40,000 nucleotides of DNA from Glandiceps talaboti (GCF_964340395.1 NC_135570.1:5980322-6020321); one strand, 5' to 3'; positions 25,689 through 37,997 are shown, counted from the first letter of the stretch. Notes: a model not told the origin generated them from the sequence alone. A program made the numbers and translations.

Positions 25689-28286
25689 CGTAATATCTAA
25701 TCTGTGGCGAGCGGTGATTGATTGATAGAGTAGAATATCGCTCCTGCTAGTACCTGGGCTGACACGATTAGATTACTAGTGGTTACAAAGAATGATTCGT
25801 GTCTATCATCGTATTTTCCACAATACATCATACGTGATATTCAAGATTATGCGGTTTCGTTTAGTATGTCAATAGTGGACACATGTTTGTAGTAAAGAAT
25901 TGGGGTTTTAGATGAAAATCTCCTCAATTTTAAATGTTGATATAACTTTAACATATACAGATCCATTATAAGCTTAACGATAACCTGGTTTTAAAACGTC
26001 TTTGCAAAAGTTAATATTTGTATCATTATATCACAACCCAGAAACGGTTTAAGAAATACGAAATCGATTTGGAAAGAAGGTGACATTCAGTACACATTTC
26101 CTTACCGTGTTTCAGTGCCGGTAAACCACCTCAAATGAGTACGAATAACTAAATCTGATTGTACTAGTAATAAAATCTTGCTTAAACAGATGTCAACACA
26201 CATTAATTATCAATTCTACTTCCATACTGAAATTTCTCGACGGGCTTACTAAAATTTGAGTACTTAGAAGATAAGACGTTTCAATGTCCATTGAAAAACT
26301 ACGAAAATACCCCAAAAAGATTGTTCTATACTTTCAACATGTGATTGTCACTGATATTAGAACCATGTGGTGATACATGGTCGGCGAGCACAGTTTAGCG
26401 TCTACTCTGCAAATATAAACAAATTTTATGTAGCTCTGCATAAACAAAGAAATCACAGTGTCTCTGATAGTAGGTTAAAGTAAGCACTATATTGCACGTT
26501 ATTGGTGTTACTAGCAAACCAAAAAAACTATGGCGTTTCAATTAGGCAGCAAAATGTTTTAGCCATACCAAACAAGATTTTGTTTTACAAATTAAAGAAA
26601 CAAAATAAAAACACCGATAGCGCGCATATGAAATGTTAAAATGCAAAATAAATATAGAGTTTAAATTGGGCGTCACAATTATTTAAGTCTCATACAACGT
26701 TTCTTGCCACAGAATATATGAAACAAAATAACTATGAACACAAATAAACATATTTGTATTTTAGTATTCCTTCTAACAGTAATGTTGATTTGCGTTCACA
26801 GTGAGATAAAATGTGTCATTTTATGAAGTTGCGCGCTATTAGCATCTCTATTCTGTTCATATAATTGGTACAAAAAAAACATTTTATCATGACTTATCAT
26901 TCTTTACCAGGCAACACCTTACACCTGTTACGTAATTAATCATTCTTTGAGTCCAGCATCCCTTTGTGGCCTTCATCATTCCAGTTGACGTATTGAAAAC
27001 CATGAACTTAATAAGTCTTACGTGATAATTGGTTTCCCTGGTGACTAGACGTGCTACATACATGTCACACTTTAGTTTGCTACATCTCATCAATTACCCG
27101 AGGGGGTGAATGTTCAGCAAATACATCTCTACTGCAGTGCTTACTATAAGCAACTTCGGTTTCTTCGTTTTTGTAGAGATAAAAGTTGTCAATGTCTATT
27201 GACTAAACGCTGCACTATCCTTACCAGTCCTTTATTTTGTCGCTAGTCTCAATTCTAGACGATTCAATATTTTGAATAGTAATTTGGAATAGCCACAATT
27301 ACAACATACTAGAAGTCACACAAACTTGCTACATATCATCCATATGCTAATCACGACCACTTTTGATTATATTTTGGTAAACATCCAATGAACATTAATT
27401 AGTCATTTTCTTAATTAATGTTTTTTAGTAATTAGGCTATATCTTAACGGCTGACAAAAGAAATTGGTAGAATGAATTTTAGGTGGACAATTTATGTAGA
27501 ATTTATCTCGGAGACAAATTTCCCTGAAAATCAAAGTTCTCCAATATTTTCCTAACTTTTTTTACATGAAATCTTGTTCCTTGTCATTTTGAAATAATAA
27601 AAAAATGGGGGTTCACCATGATCGTCTTGTATTCAAGAAAATTGTCTACCTTTATTTCCCCCACATCATTGTCACATGACTGGCTTGTACGTTTAAGTAC
27701 TCTTTGGTTATTTTACTTGCAAACTCATTCATGAAGTAATATACTATATAAAGGCATCCATATTAAAAATTAGTCAGCGAACACATTCGCTTCTTGAATG
27801 ACGTCGTAATGAAGCCTTCAAATCCCGAAACATTTCATAAAAGGTGCTACTTATAGCCATGTCATTCACGTCAACAGAATGAATGCATTTCCTGTATTGA
27901 AACACATGTACACTTTCCAGACCTTTTATGGCATTACTACCTACCTTGTTAGCAAAAGCAATCAACACCTTTAGCTTATTCTGTCCCTTTCACCTAAATT
28001 TTGTAATACGGGAATGATCAGAGGGAAATTTCCAGTGCAGAAAACAAAGGCAGTTCGTAACAATCTGGATCTATTTTCTTTCACACATATTACGAGTGAT
28101 TGTCGAGAAGCAATAAGGTGAAACTTGTCCCACATTCATTGTTCAGTGTATTGGGTCCACGCCATGGATAGGGATTGTGTCATGGGTGTGAGCAGATATG
28201 CATTTGCAATAGCAGAATATAAATATTGATAACTTCTAGGTGTTTATTACTTTCAAATAAAACAATCATATTTGGGTAGTCTGATC
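25689..28286. other. Spacer
   Basis: No upstream RT core of the Penelope-like element is seen. TAATTA-rich stretches near 27380-27440 only. No gene recognised. Confidence 0.5.
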
Positions 28287-28322
28287 TTTTTTTTTCTTTT
28301 TTTTTCTTTTGTGTGTGTGTGT

Positions 28323-28369
<47 letters not shown>

Positions 28370-28380
28370 GGGGGGGGGGG
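28287..28380. repeat. Poly-T, (GT)n and poly-G run
   Basis: T-rich tract 28287-28310, GT dinucleotides to about 28366 and a G run to 28380, in immediate succession. Confidence 0.95.
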
Positions 28381-29380
28381 TACATTATGATACCAGGTCA
28401 CACAATGAGTATCATTTAGTCTGAACTAAACGTCTTGAACTTTTTCTAAACTCTTAGACGACATGATGTTTGGCGGGTCATTTGTTATGAGATGTATGAA
28501 TCACAGCAAAGCTTTCTCTAAAACGTGCCATTACAATGATATTATACAATGAATGTGTTTCGTAATAAACTCTAACATTCATGTTTTGAACAATCCACTG
28601 TGATAAAAAGTCGTTTTTCAAAATACACGTGCTAGGAAGATTGATGTCCACTCCCATTTTGCTGATATGAATCGCCTTGAGTCTTCGAACATTCAAACGC
28701 GCTTAATGTTCCTCCTATTTGCAGTCATAATGTTCTCATCTCGTGTGTCATGTTAGTAATCATTCTAAACCTGGTTGAAGATTGATCATCGTGTATCTTC
28801 CGATTTATATCTTGTTGACCTTTGCCCTACAGATTTACATGTACGTGCTGTCTACTCATACAGATAATGGTATTCTCACTTTTTGTTATCTCTTTCAAAG
28901 CTTACACATTACAAGTGAAAATACTTCAAAACAATAATTATTATCCAAGTTTGTGAAATGTTACTCTATTATCAGCAAAATATCACAAATGTGAAAATAA
29001 AAACTCAGGTGTTCTTAAAAGTTCAGCCTCATACATCAAAATACAGTCTGGATTCTTTGGGGGCGGAGGACGATTTTTAAATGTCAAAAATAAATTATAC
29101 AGAGAGACTGTAGTTCCCTAGGGTCTCAAATTAGTCCTATTATGCTTACATTCGAATATAAACAAAAATACTTATAAGTGGTTTATTTACCCAATCGTAT
29201 AAAATGATTACAAAATAATGGTAACAAAAATCAAAAGAGAGAAGGGTAAATGGGGAGTCAAGAAATAGCTTACAGCTAGTCTAGCCTGATCCCCGACATT
29301 GTATATTGCGAATGAAAACAATAAGAGGGTTCAGTCATTAGGATGACTGAAAACATAACTGGGAGAAAAATAAATATATC

Positions 29381-29432
<52 letters not shown>
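29381..29432. repeat. (CATATA)n hexanucleotide microsatellite
   Basis: About eight and a half perfect CATATA units. Confidence 0.95.
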
Positions 29433-29639
29433 GTACACTTGGTATTACCCTTCTCGATCTGTCGCTATTCATGGCCATCATATAGGTTATAATTTAAGAA
29501 TGCAAGCTTCACGTTTCATATAATTTGGTATGTACATCCTCCATAAAGCAAGTGTGTTTGATGTATTTATAAAATGTAGTATTAATTTGCATTAATTATC
29601 ATTTTTGATAATTAGGCAATATCGTTACATTATCGTTAC

Positions 29640-29645
29640 GTATAT

Positions 29646-29702
<57 letters not shown>
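29640..29702. repeat. (TA)n microsatellite
   Basis: About 31 TA units with one GA interruption near the start. Confidence 0.95.
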
Positions 29703-29703
<1 letters not shown>

Positions 29704-29823
29704 TAATTCAGTGTAAGAGGTAAGTCATAAACTGAAGGAAAAGCGCTCAATACTGAGAAGTAAAGCTGTATTACTAGTATATATATATATTCATAAAATG
29801 ATATATATTCGTAATTTATACTG

Positions 29824-29911
29824 TACATACATACATACATACATACATACATACATACATACATACATACATACATACATACATACACACATACATACAT
29901 ACATACATACA
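29824..29911. repeat. (CATA)n microsatellite
   Basis: About 22 CATA units with one CACA variant near 29886. Confidence 0.97.
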
Positions 29912-30593
29912 TGTCCTACTAAAGTACACAAAACCATATCTACTGTAAGATGCAACTGTCCAAAATACGTGTATAGCCGAGTAAACTAAGAACCATCTAT
30001 AGTAAGTAACCGTCGTCATTTGATTGAGGCAAGCTTGTTGGCGTCTACAAGAGGGGGTTTAAACAATTGACGGGGTTAATGCTGGTTTAACCTATGTGAT
30101 ATTGTAACTTGTCTGAACACTAATCACAGTCGACTTAGTGTAATGATGTCACCTTGCTTTGCTGACACTACAGAAATGTCTGTTTGTTTAGTGTGGTATC
30201 ATGTGATCAATTACGTCGATGTGACGTCATCTTAAAACGCTATGTTCCTAATGGTGATTTGCAAGAATTAATCAAATACCCAGTTAATGGAGCTGTTCAC
30301 AACATCATTCTATTTGAAAGGTGAAGTGTGTAGCCAGTACATTACATGTGAAATTCAAAGCCAACATATACTTGCAAACAGCATTGGCATTGTGATTGAA
30401 TATTTGGTAAATCGAACATGGCATTTTCCGTCGGAGGAATGTGTCTTCCAGTTAGTCTCATTTACTCGGTCCATTTCTTTTCATTAATGTTAATAACCAT
30501 CTAAACCAAGCCAGGTGTCTTGAATAATGCTCTCGTTACCTGGTTTCACTAATCTGCACTGCATCCCGCCATTCATCATGTATAGTTTCACGT

Positions 30594-30643
30594 GTTGGCC
30601 TAGTAGAACCCACGACTAATAAACCCCACGTAATTAGGCCAAC
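30594..30643. repeat. Short inverted repeat GTTGGCCTA / TAGGCCAAC
   Basis: Nine-bp perfect arms at 30594-30602 and 30635-30643 with a 32-nt loop. Could be a chance hairpin. Confidence 0.4.
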
Positions 30644-30674
30644 GTTAGACGTGGTCCATTTAAGCCAAAATAGC

Positions 30675-30677
<3 letters not shown>

Positions 30678-30726
<49 letters not shown>
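30678..30726. repeat. (AT)n microsatellite
   Basis: About 24 uninterrupted AT units. Confidence 0.97.
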
Positions 30727-30729
<3 letters not shown>

Positions 30730-31159
30730 CATTTTTGTGAAATTCTGTAAGCTTACATGACATTTATTATGCAATATTGATCATGGAGAGTGGGTTTGTT
30801 TCCTGTGTGCTGAGTGTATTATGAATGCTGGGGATGACATATTACGCTCCAGGTAACATTACTTTGAAAATCTGATACGAACGATATTTGCCATGTCAAG
30901 GATAGATGCTGCTGTTCAAAACTAAGTTAGCGCTGGCTTTACTCCAAATTACTTTACTGAACGACACTCCTATGGGTATTCCTCAACTCACGTGGGACAC
31001 TAGTATCTCTACCTAAAAATATATTGGCCCAAATGTTAAAGGTTGGCCGTTTAAAGATTAATGCGATACAATATATATATTCTAATGAAATGATGATAGG
31101 TTTGATCAAATAATGTACACGATTATTTTTTAATCGTGAGTTTATTTTCGAAATATTTG

Positions 31160-31345
31160 ACTTTTATTTCAGATATTTAATTTTTCGATTTTTTAAAATG
31201 GGAGTACGTCTACAATTTGATTGCAGACATTTAATATTTTGTAACATTAATATAGATTAAATAAAAATTAAATTATAGATTAAAAATTAAATAGTCGTAA
31301 TATTTCGACTATTTTAAAAGGGTGTACGTCTGTATGGATTTCCGG
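31160..31345. repeat. AT-rich ~120-bp imperfect duplication
   Basis: TTTTTCGATTTTTTAAAATG, GGAGTACGTCT at 31180-31211 recurs as ATTTCGACTATTTTAAAAG, GGTGTACGTCT at about 31301-31331. The sequence between is TTAAAT-rich. Confidence 0.45.
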
Positions 31346-31618
31346 GAAGAAATGAGAAAGCTTATGATCAACACACTAATGATTGACGGATTTGACATTT
31401 TAACCATTTTATCATTCCTTAAGACGAGTTGCTCAGATGGTAGAACCATGCGTTTATAGCATTAAATAGTTTATCGCAGTGATTGCAGTAAGTTATATAT
31501 GCACCCAGAACGTTTTTTGAAACTGTGTTTGTTTTGTTACATTTAATGACATGCTCAGAATATCGTCTCTTCCTGAACAGTGTTGAATCACATAGGGGTA
31601 GATGTATTTGTGTAGCTG

Positions 31619-31765
31619 TTGATTTTGGGTCCGCACCCAAATATTAGCACCCCAGTGCGATCACGATTTCAACCTATTGATGTTCTACATGTACAAAGTG
31701 TAATTATTGGTATTTTAATAATTTTTAGTGCATCAATTGTTGGTTGGTTGATCGAAAAATAATGC
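31619..31765. mobile_element. Family 4 internal fragment
   Basis: GATTTTGGGTCCGCACCCAA, then CACGATTTCAACCTATTG, GTGTAATTATTGGTATTT and GTTGATCGAAAAA match the inside of the element at 24605-25126 (24759-24940). Terminal inverted repeats are not found on either side. Confidence 0.55.
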
Positions 31766-33696
31766 TCTGGCTCCAGCTAGTGCGACTTCATTATAACGCC
31801 ACTCCTACAAGATGGGTCCGATGAAATATACTCTTTTTTTTACTGAAAACGTGTTCACTGCTATCACGTATAAAACCAGGTTTGACGCCAATGTATGTAA
31901 GAAATAACTTGACAAGTACATTCTGAAATTGGGCATTACCGGCAATTTTTTTGTATTAAAGCTAATGTACAAAGTATAGTGTATGTGAACACATAGTCAC
32001 TCGGTGCTGAAGTTATTTACGAACATGTAATGGTCACAGCTAATTCAGTATTAAAATAAAATAAGCAATGAAGATGTAACGCACTAGGATTCAGTGTTGG
32101 TTTGATATTGGAAAGCATGCCTGGCAGTCGAATTTTTCAGCGAGTAATATCAGCGTGGTACTTGAGTCGTAGCCCTGGAGCGTCGGGTTTCTGAAGTTGT
32201 GTTTTCTGTATCACGAATCGAGCAACCTCAATGTAATCCAAGTGCTCGATTCATCGACAAATGCAAACTAACACACCTGCCAGCGATACGCTTTCGGATT
32301 CACATCATAATTCCATTAATTACCATTATAGCGTCTACATTACGAAGGTTTGGAAAACACGCTTTTTTATTGAATTTCGATAACATGGAATGAATAACCC
32401 CGAAATGTCAGCTTTCTAGAATTTCACAATGTTAGTTTATTTACTTGTGATTGGCCTTGAGACGTTGCAATGGTTGTGATAGAAATCCTGCCAATTTAGC
32501 AGCAGTATTGAAGCATATAATATCCCAATTATCGAGCTCTCTTATTTCCTACTGCATAATAACAGTGCGCTGATACCATCTTAATTCACCGACTTAATTT
32601 ACTTATTACCAGGGTTCGTACATATCGACTAAATATAGTACTTTCCCGATCAAATCTCAAACGTGTTTATTCTTCTCGGGTAATGAATGTTAAACATCGT
32701 TTATATCGCCTCTTATCGTCTTTTCATGTCATTTGATCAACCACTCTTTACCACAGCGTGTAAGATTATATATTTCTCCTGACCTACTCGCCATTTGATA
32801 GCGATCATTCATCTTGTCCTCACCTTGACTCTGTGTACTTCTGTCCCAAAAACAAACATATCCCACGATGCATTGCGTGCACTGAATGCCTGACTATCAA
32901 TATGCTGTTAGTTACTTTGCATCACAATGAAACCAATGCGTCACTTTTAATTCAACGTAATTTTACTGATCGATATCGTTGTGTTGACACAACCTATAAA
33001 TATAACTCAATATTTTTATTAGGTTTCTGTGATAATAGTCATTTCTTTGTGAGCAATTTGTAACAATGGTTCGACCAACCATGTAATTGTGTGTGTACTA
33101 TGAAATCAATGCAAAGAGTGATAGTCGAGTAAATCACACTTGAACGCAATGATGATAATACCTATCAATTATGTATCAAGCCATACCTGTATCGTCACGT
33201 GATGTTTTCAACAAGATGTTGCCTATCATGATGGGCATCTCAAGGTAGATAGTTTCCAATCGAGACAGTCTGTCACAAATTTGAAGGTCAAATCACTAAA
33301 GCCAATTAGTTGGACTAGAAAGTTTTATTACACAGAGGTATGGCGACAAATTGTGTACGGTGATGTTAATAGAAGGCGGGCTATCATCAAAGATTGTTGA
33401 CGTCTTAGTTTCAAAGTAATCAAGTAAAACGTTCAATAATGAGATTATTATCTGTCAGGTCTGTGTATCAGGATCGTATTAATAATATTCGATTATGTTA
33501 TTATAGTGACATGAGATGATTATGATTATGAAATATCTCTGTTTCGTTGGGTTTATACGTCGTCTTCAACATACAGTGATGTAGTGGTAGTACAATGAGG
33601 AACCTAGTATTTAAAACAAACAAATGTACAAATTAGTTAGAAAGAAAGTACCAGAGTTAACCCCTCTTAGTCTAAATTTTCTTATCGCCATAACAA
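31766..33696. other. Spacer
   Basis: No repeat family member, RNA gene or exon was recognised on either strand. Confidence 0.5.
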
Positions 33697-33772
33697 TATG
33701 TATGTATGTATGTATGTATACATGTATGTATGTATGTATGTATGTATGTATGTATGTATGTATGTATGTATG

Positions 33773-33865
<93 letters not shown>

Positions 33866-33886
33866 GTTTGTGTGTGTGTGTGTGTA
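33697..33886. repeat. (TATG)n-(TA)n-(GT)n compound microsatellite
   Basis: TATG units with one TACATG variant to about 33777, TA units to about 33864 and a short GT block to 33886. Same three units as at 20779 but in a different order. Confidence 0.97.
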
Positions 33887-34440
33887 TAACACAATATCAA
33901 GTGAGGTTAGGAGAAATTGGTTGTATTATTGTTTCATCATTCATAGATACTAAACACATCGTATGACCATAACTCACTGTCTTTATCATGAATTCCGTAT
34001 AATTGTAAAGACTCATAACCTGTTAAACGTTGCCGGCATTATCAAAGAAAATTCTAGTTGTGCACTCGTACCGGTAAATTATTGTCTAAAGGTACACGCT
34101 AGCTTAGACCTGCAATGCAAGTTCAGATATGTAACGTTGATACATCAAAAGCAATACAATTCATTACATCTATACTGGCGTAATTAGCGATACTATAGTC
34201 CTTGACATAGATTCTGATGTAGTCGGGGGCTGTGCACATGTACTTTTCATCAAAATATCAGCCTCTGTAATTCTATAACTCGAGGACGCTTTCCAAATGT
34301 TAATAACTGCACATCTGCTAAAAGCCTATAACAATCATTTTGTCAGCAGAAAGTGTAATATAACATCTCTGACATTTATGTTATTTGTTTCCGTGGTTAC
34401 AAACCAAGCTAGGATACTAATATGCAATTATGGCTATACC
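33887..34440. other. Spacer before foldback locus D
   Basis: No recognised feature. Confidence 0.5.
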
Positions 34441-34747
34441 ACCTGAAACAGACGGTCTGGCTTGACAAAAATCGTAACAGTTTTGTTACATGTTAACGAC
34501 TCTGCACAGCAAAATGTCATTAATATTGCTACATTTCATAGTCTAGCTCAACAATGTCTTACTAACACATTGTTATGGCTTCATGAAATAACACGATTAT
34601 AACAAATCAGTTACAGTGTAACAAATTACTACGACAATGTATGAAAATGTAACAGTGACAATGTATTAGTAGACTTCTGTCGCCCCTGACGATGTAATGT
34701 AGCGATGTTAGAAAGATTTTGTTGAGCCACAAGACGCTCCTTCGGGT
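34441..34747. mobile_element. Foldback-like element, locus D
   Basis: The left end is ACCTGAAACAGACGGTCTGG; the right end in reverse is ACCCGAAGGAGCGTCTTGTG. There are forward units on the left (GCTACATTTCATAGTCTAGC) and inverted units on the right (GATGTAATGTAGCGATGTTA). The centre is unrelated. Confidence 0.65.
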
Positions 34748-34866
34748 TAAAGTGGTTTTAATAGACCTGTTGCCGGTTCCAAGATGCATTTCGCGTCTCT
34801 CCATACAATGTTATGTATTCTGTACGCGCAGAAGAGTTTGCACGCACTACTCAGGAGGATGTCGGT

Positions 34867-34881
34867 GGGTGGGTGGGTGGG
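34867..34881 (+). other. G-quadruplex motif GGGTGGGTGGGTGGG
   Basis: Four G-triplets separated by single T, the sequence type known to form very stable parallel quadruplexes, followed by GGATGGGGGGGGGGG. It arises from a GGGT microsatellite. Confidence 0.7.
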
Positions 34882-34899
34882 TGGATGGGGGGGGGGGTC

Positions 34900-35757
34900 A
34901 CCAGACCATACCCTGAGTTCATCCGTTAAATCCCTGTCATATTTATGGCATTTAGTCTTTGTTCTATAAAATCACTCATATTTAAAGAAGTCAACATGTC
35001 ATTTCAAACGTAGTAAAGACAAAACAATGCTAAGTGTAACAACATAAGCGACGTCCTCTAGCGCAATGCATCTTGGAACCAAAAAATCGACTATATTGTG
35101 AACATTGTGCCTAGTGTTTTTCAGTATTGTCATAAATTCCGCCCTCAGCGGAGTCCACAGTATGGAAGTGGGTCAATGCATTACACAAGTGACATTCCTA
35201 TTAAATCTAAACGAATCTAATGCGTGTAAATTTAAAGCTGGTAGAACCCCCGTCGTTTGAGAAATAGGTAGAATCTCTTCTCCTGAGAGCTGCTGACAGC
35301 TTCAAGTTTAATACTTTCCACCACGTCTCAGATGGCACGTACCTTATTTAGATTATTTTTTTATGAGAATGCTGATGATTTCGCGATTATCGATTTGGAG
35401 ACGTGATTTTTCTCAAAGCTTTATATACTGTACCGATTGCCATTTATTGTAAGTCAAATCACGTGTCAATTCGTGTCTATTAGAGTAGCCATGTGGATGA
35501 GGATTGGGTATTTGAATATGTTGGATTTATATAGGTTTTATTTATTTTTCGCTTTTTATAAATGCAGTGTTACAGACAGAACGGCCTTTAAAAAATGAGA
35601 GTGCCTTCTTATCCGTAGTTACCTCCTACAATAACGTCAGCGTACAGTAATTTCGCTAAAATCAAAGATATGGCCGCGATGACCCTACGCCTGTTTGATT
35701 ACCAAAACACTGTTAGAATCATGACACTTTTTCGACTACTACTGCAACCCTGTATTT
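34900..35757. other. Spacer between loci D and E
   Basis: No recognised feature besides the G-rich tail at 34885-34897. Confidence 0.5.
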
Positions 35758-36010
35758 ACCGTGAAATAGATTGTCGTTAGCTTCCACAAACGTTACTAAT
35801 TTGCTACATTTTATCGTTAGGCTCAACAAAAATCTTACTAACTTTGCTACATTTCAGTCTGACTCGATAAATTGCTACATTTTAATCCGAAAGGTGGCTA
35901 AAGATCCAGACAATGTAGCAATGTTGGCAAAATTATTGTCAAACCAGACAATGAAATGTAGCAATGTTAGTAAGTTTTTTATTGCTAGACGACGCGACGT
36001 TCTGTTTCTT
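35758..36010. mobile_element. Foldback-like element, locus E
   Basis: The left end ACCGTGAAATAGATTGTCG is followed by three forward units with GCTACATTTTATCGTTAGGC-type joints. The right side holds two inverted units ending at the reverse complement of GAAACAGAACGTCGCG. The forward-to-inverted switch lies near 35900. Confidence 0.65.
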
Positions 36011-36252
36011 TCTTCTGTTGGCAACTGGCTTCTGTTGTCAATTATTTACTGTCGATTCAAAAAATTATAAATATATGCATTGTGTTCCGATCACAAATTT
36101 AGGAAATTTATTTTTACGACTCTTTCCGATCGCACATTAATCGAATCGTGACTATTTTACATATATGCTATCTGTTTACAGAATAAATCTCTGATCAAAG
36201 TATTAAGCAAAGACCAAAATCCGAGTGACTTATAATAAAACTTCGACTTAAA

Positions 36253-36320
36253 ATATTAGTGGTTGAACTATGGGCTGAAAATATTAGTGGTTGATTCATG
36301 ATTGTCATATTAGTGGTTGA
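36253..36320. repeat. Three-copy minisatellite (ATATTAGTGGTTGA)
   Basis: The 14-bp motif ATATTAGTGGTTGA occurs exactly three times at 36253, 36281 and 36307, spaced 28 and 26 bp, with variable spacer. It adjoins nothing coding. Confidence 0.7.
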
Positions 36321-36614
36321 CCCATTGACTTCACAAGTTGATAATGAGGTCACGAGTTTTGTTTTACATTATGTTTTCAATTATTTACAATAAGATTATT
36401 TTTTTATTTCTTACTTCACCATAGGGGAGTATACTGGACTGCTTGTAAGAGTCTTAAGAAAAGAAGACTAAAACTGGCAGATCCGGAGACGAGTATTGAA
36501 GGTATGGTGACCATTTTTATTTTATTTTTTATGTTTCTCGACGAAATAGCTTTAAAATGATGGGTTGATCGGTCTTTTGGAAAATTACGAAAAAAGAAAG
36601 AAGAAAGGGTATAC

Positions 36615-36688
36615 GTGTGTGTGTGTGTATGTGTGTGTGAGTGTGTGTGTGTATGTGTGTGTGTATGTGTGTGTGTGTGTATGTGTGT

Positions 36689-36740
<52 letters not shown>
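36615..36740. repeat. (GT)n microsatellite with AT interruptions
   Basis: GT dinucleotides broken by single AT or GA steps in the first half, uninterrupted in the second half. Borders the family 4 end at 36767. Confidence 0.97.
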
Positions 36741-36742
<2 letters not shown>

Positions 36743-36766
36743 GCTATATGATTGTGTTCAACTGAC

Positions 36767-36850
36767 AGACTTTTAGTGAACATATCTTTTAGTTAATTAT
36801 TTGCTGAAAAAATGTCCAAGTTGCCGCTACTTCAGGATTAAAGATACGAT
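36767..36850. mobile_element. Family 4 right-end fragment
   Basis: CTTTTAGTGAACATATCTTT, then TTATTTGCTGAAAAAATGTC, GCCGCTACTTCAGGATTAAA match the right end of the 24605-25126 element (25065-25126) in the same orientation. It starts just after a GT microsatellite. Confidence 0.5.
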
Positions 36851-37006
36851 GAACAATTCAAAGGTCTCTAAGGGGTAAAGTGTGGTAGGGGCAAGATCAA
36901 TAGTTCAATTCTCTTAGTTTGGGGTTAGGCGTTTTGAACCACTTTAGTTCTCATCCTACAAAAACGATTTTCCTTTCAATGGAATCTGTTTTGTACCCTT
37001 AAATAA

Positions 37007-37174
37007 TAATTATGTTATTCCCCAATATTTGTCTTCATTTTAATAGCAGTAAAATACTCGTGAACTCAGGGTTGTCACTACGAGTCGCTAGACTATAAGT
37101 GACAAAGACCCCTTAGGTCACTTGTATTTTCCTTGGCAGAACGAAGAAAGATATTGGGGAATAACATATAATTA
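37007..37174. mobile_element. Short inverted-repeat element (~168 bp)
   Basis: The left arm TAATTATGTTATTCCCCAAT ATTTGTCTTC (37007-37036) is matched by the right arm (37143-37174), which in reverse reads TTATATGTTATTCCCCAATA TCTTTCTTC. The shared core is 18 bp perfect. A smaller inverted pair AAGTGAC / GTCACTT lies inside at about 37096-37123. Size and structure fit a MITE; no second copy is in the window. Confidence 0.5.
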
Positions 37175-37402
37175 ATTACTCACATACATATACACACGGA
37201 CCACCGCGAAAAACATGCAGTTATTTTTGTACTCAAAAAGTGATTTGTTCACCAAACAATCTTATTGTACTTATAACTTCTCCACTGTGTGTATGTTTAT
37301 TGCAATCACAATCTTGCACTCTCCACTTTCAGTTCTCGTTTGGTAAATGCCAATTCGTTGAAAAAAGTTACCATTATGAATTTTAAGTACAGGGTACTTC
37401 AT

Positions 37403-37415
37403 TGACCTTTGACCT
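37403..37415. promoter_or_regulatory. DR1-type nuclear receptor half-site pair (TGACCTTTGACCT)
   Basis: A perfect direct repeat of TGACCT spaced by one base, the DR1 consensus bound by RXR heterodimers and HNF4 in animals. It lies about 580 nt downstream of the GST stop. A 13-bp match is not expected often by chance, but function is not shown. Confidence 0.25.
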
Positions 37416-37963
37416 TTCCCACTCAGAATCATCAAACTACTACTGAGTTTCAAATCTTGCCTTTCTGCACTCTTCTCCGAAACCTTTGAGTGTGTTGCCC
37501 TTTAGTGTTTATCGTTGAGGGAGAGTCTATGTATCTCTGAGATTATCTGTGTCAGACCATCAGTATCAAACACCTTAAATCCATGTTACAACTGGCAAAA
37601 AAACACTGATGCGTTTTCTTGAATGACGTGCAGTGGGTGCATCTGATGTAGATTGACCGAATGCTTTCATCACTTTGTTTATTTTTGTGAAATGTAAAAT
37701 ACACTTTCCATTTAACAGTAACAGTCGCGCGCCATTGTTATCACATGTTAGTGTTCCAATCAGTAAACAGGGTTATGGAATATGATATGAAAATACCGAC
37801 ACTACTTGCATTGTATGTCTTTGCATGAACTTGTCTCATTCTTGATTGCCACGAGCAAGCAAACACACCAGTGTTATTTCGTTAGTTGTATCTGTGTCAA
37901 AAGCCTCAACGTTATACTATTTTACAGTGGGTATTGGTTCTACTTTTGCATAAGTTAATTAAG

Positions 37964-37969
37964 TTTATT
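37964..37969 (-). other. Candidate polyadenylation signal AATAAA for the GST gene
   Basis: An AATAAA hexamer lies on the minus strand about 28 nt after the stop codon. A second AATAAA lies at 37683-37678, about 315 nt after the stop. Either could serve; the sequence alone cannot choose. Confidence 0.4.
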
Positions 37970-37997
37970 TTTCTTCTTTACATCGTGTTGGTATCTT

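Larger units (their letters stand above)
28381..31159. other. Spacer with four microsatellites
   Basis: Between the microsatellites listed separately nothing coding is recognised. A perfect TGACGTCA (CRE core) is at about 30220 but has no gene next to it. Confidence 0.5.

Noticed and set aside
27774-27968. Minus-strand frame LIAFANKVGSNAIKGL...
   Set aside because: No ATG start, no recognisable motif, acceptor not convincing.
31424-31455. tRNA A-box-like string (GTTGCTCAGATGGTAGAACC)
   Set aside because: No B box, no acceptor-stem pairing and no anticodon arm follow, so neither a tRNA nor a clear tRNA-derived SINE.
31419-31640. Minus-strand frame with C-x2-C ... H spacing resembling a zinc finger (YCNHCDKLF)
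   Set aside because: Only one partial finger, no second His at the right distance and no splice signals; likely chance.
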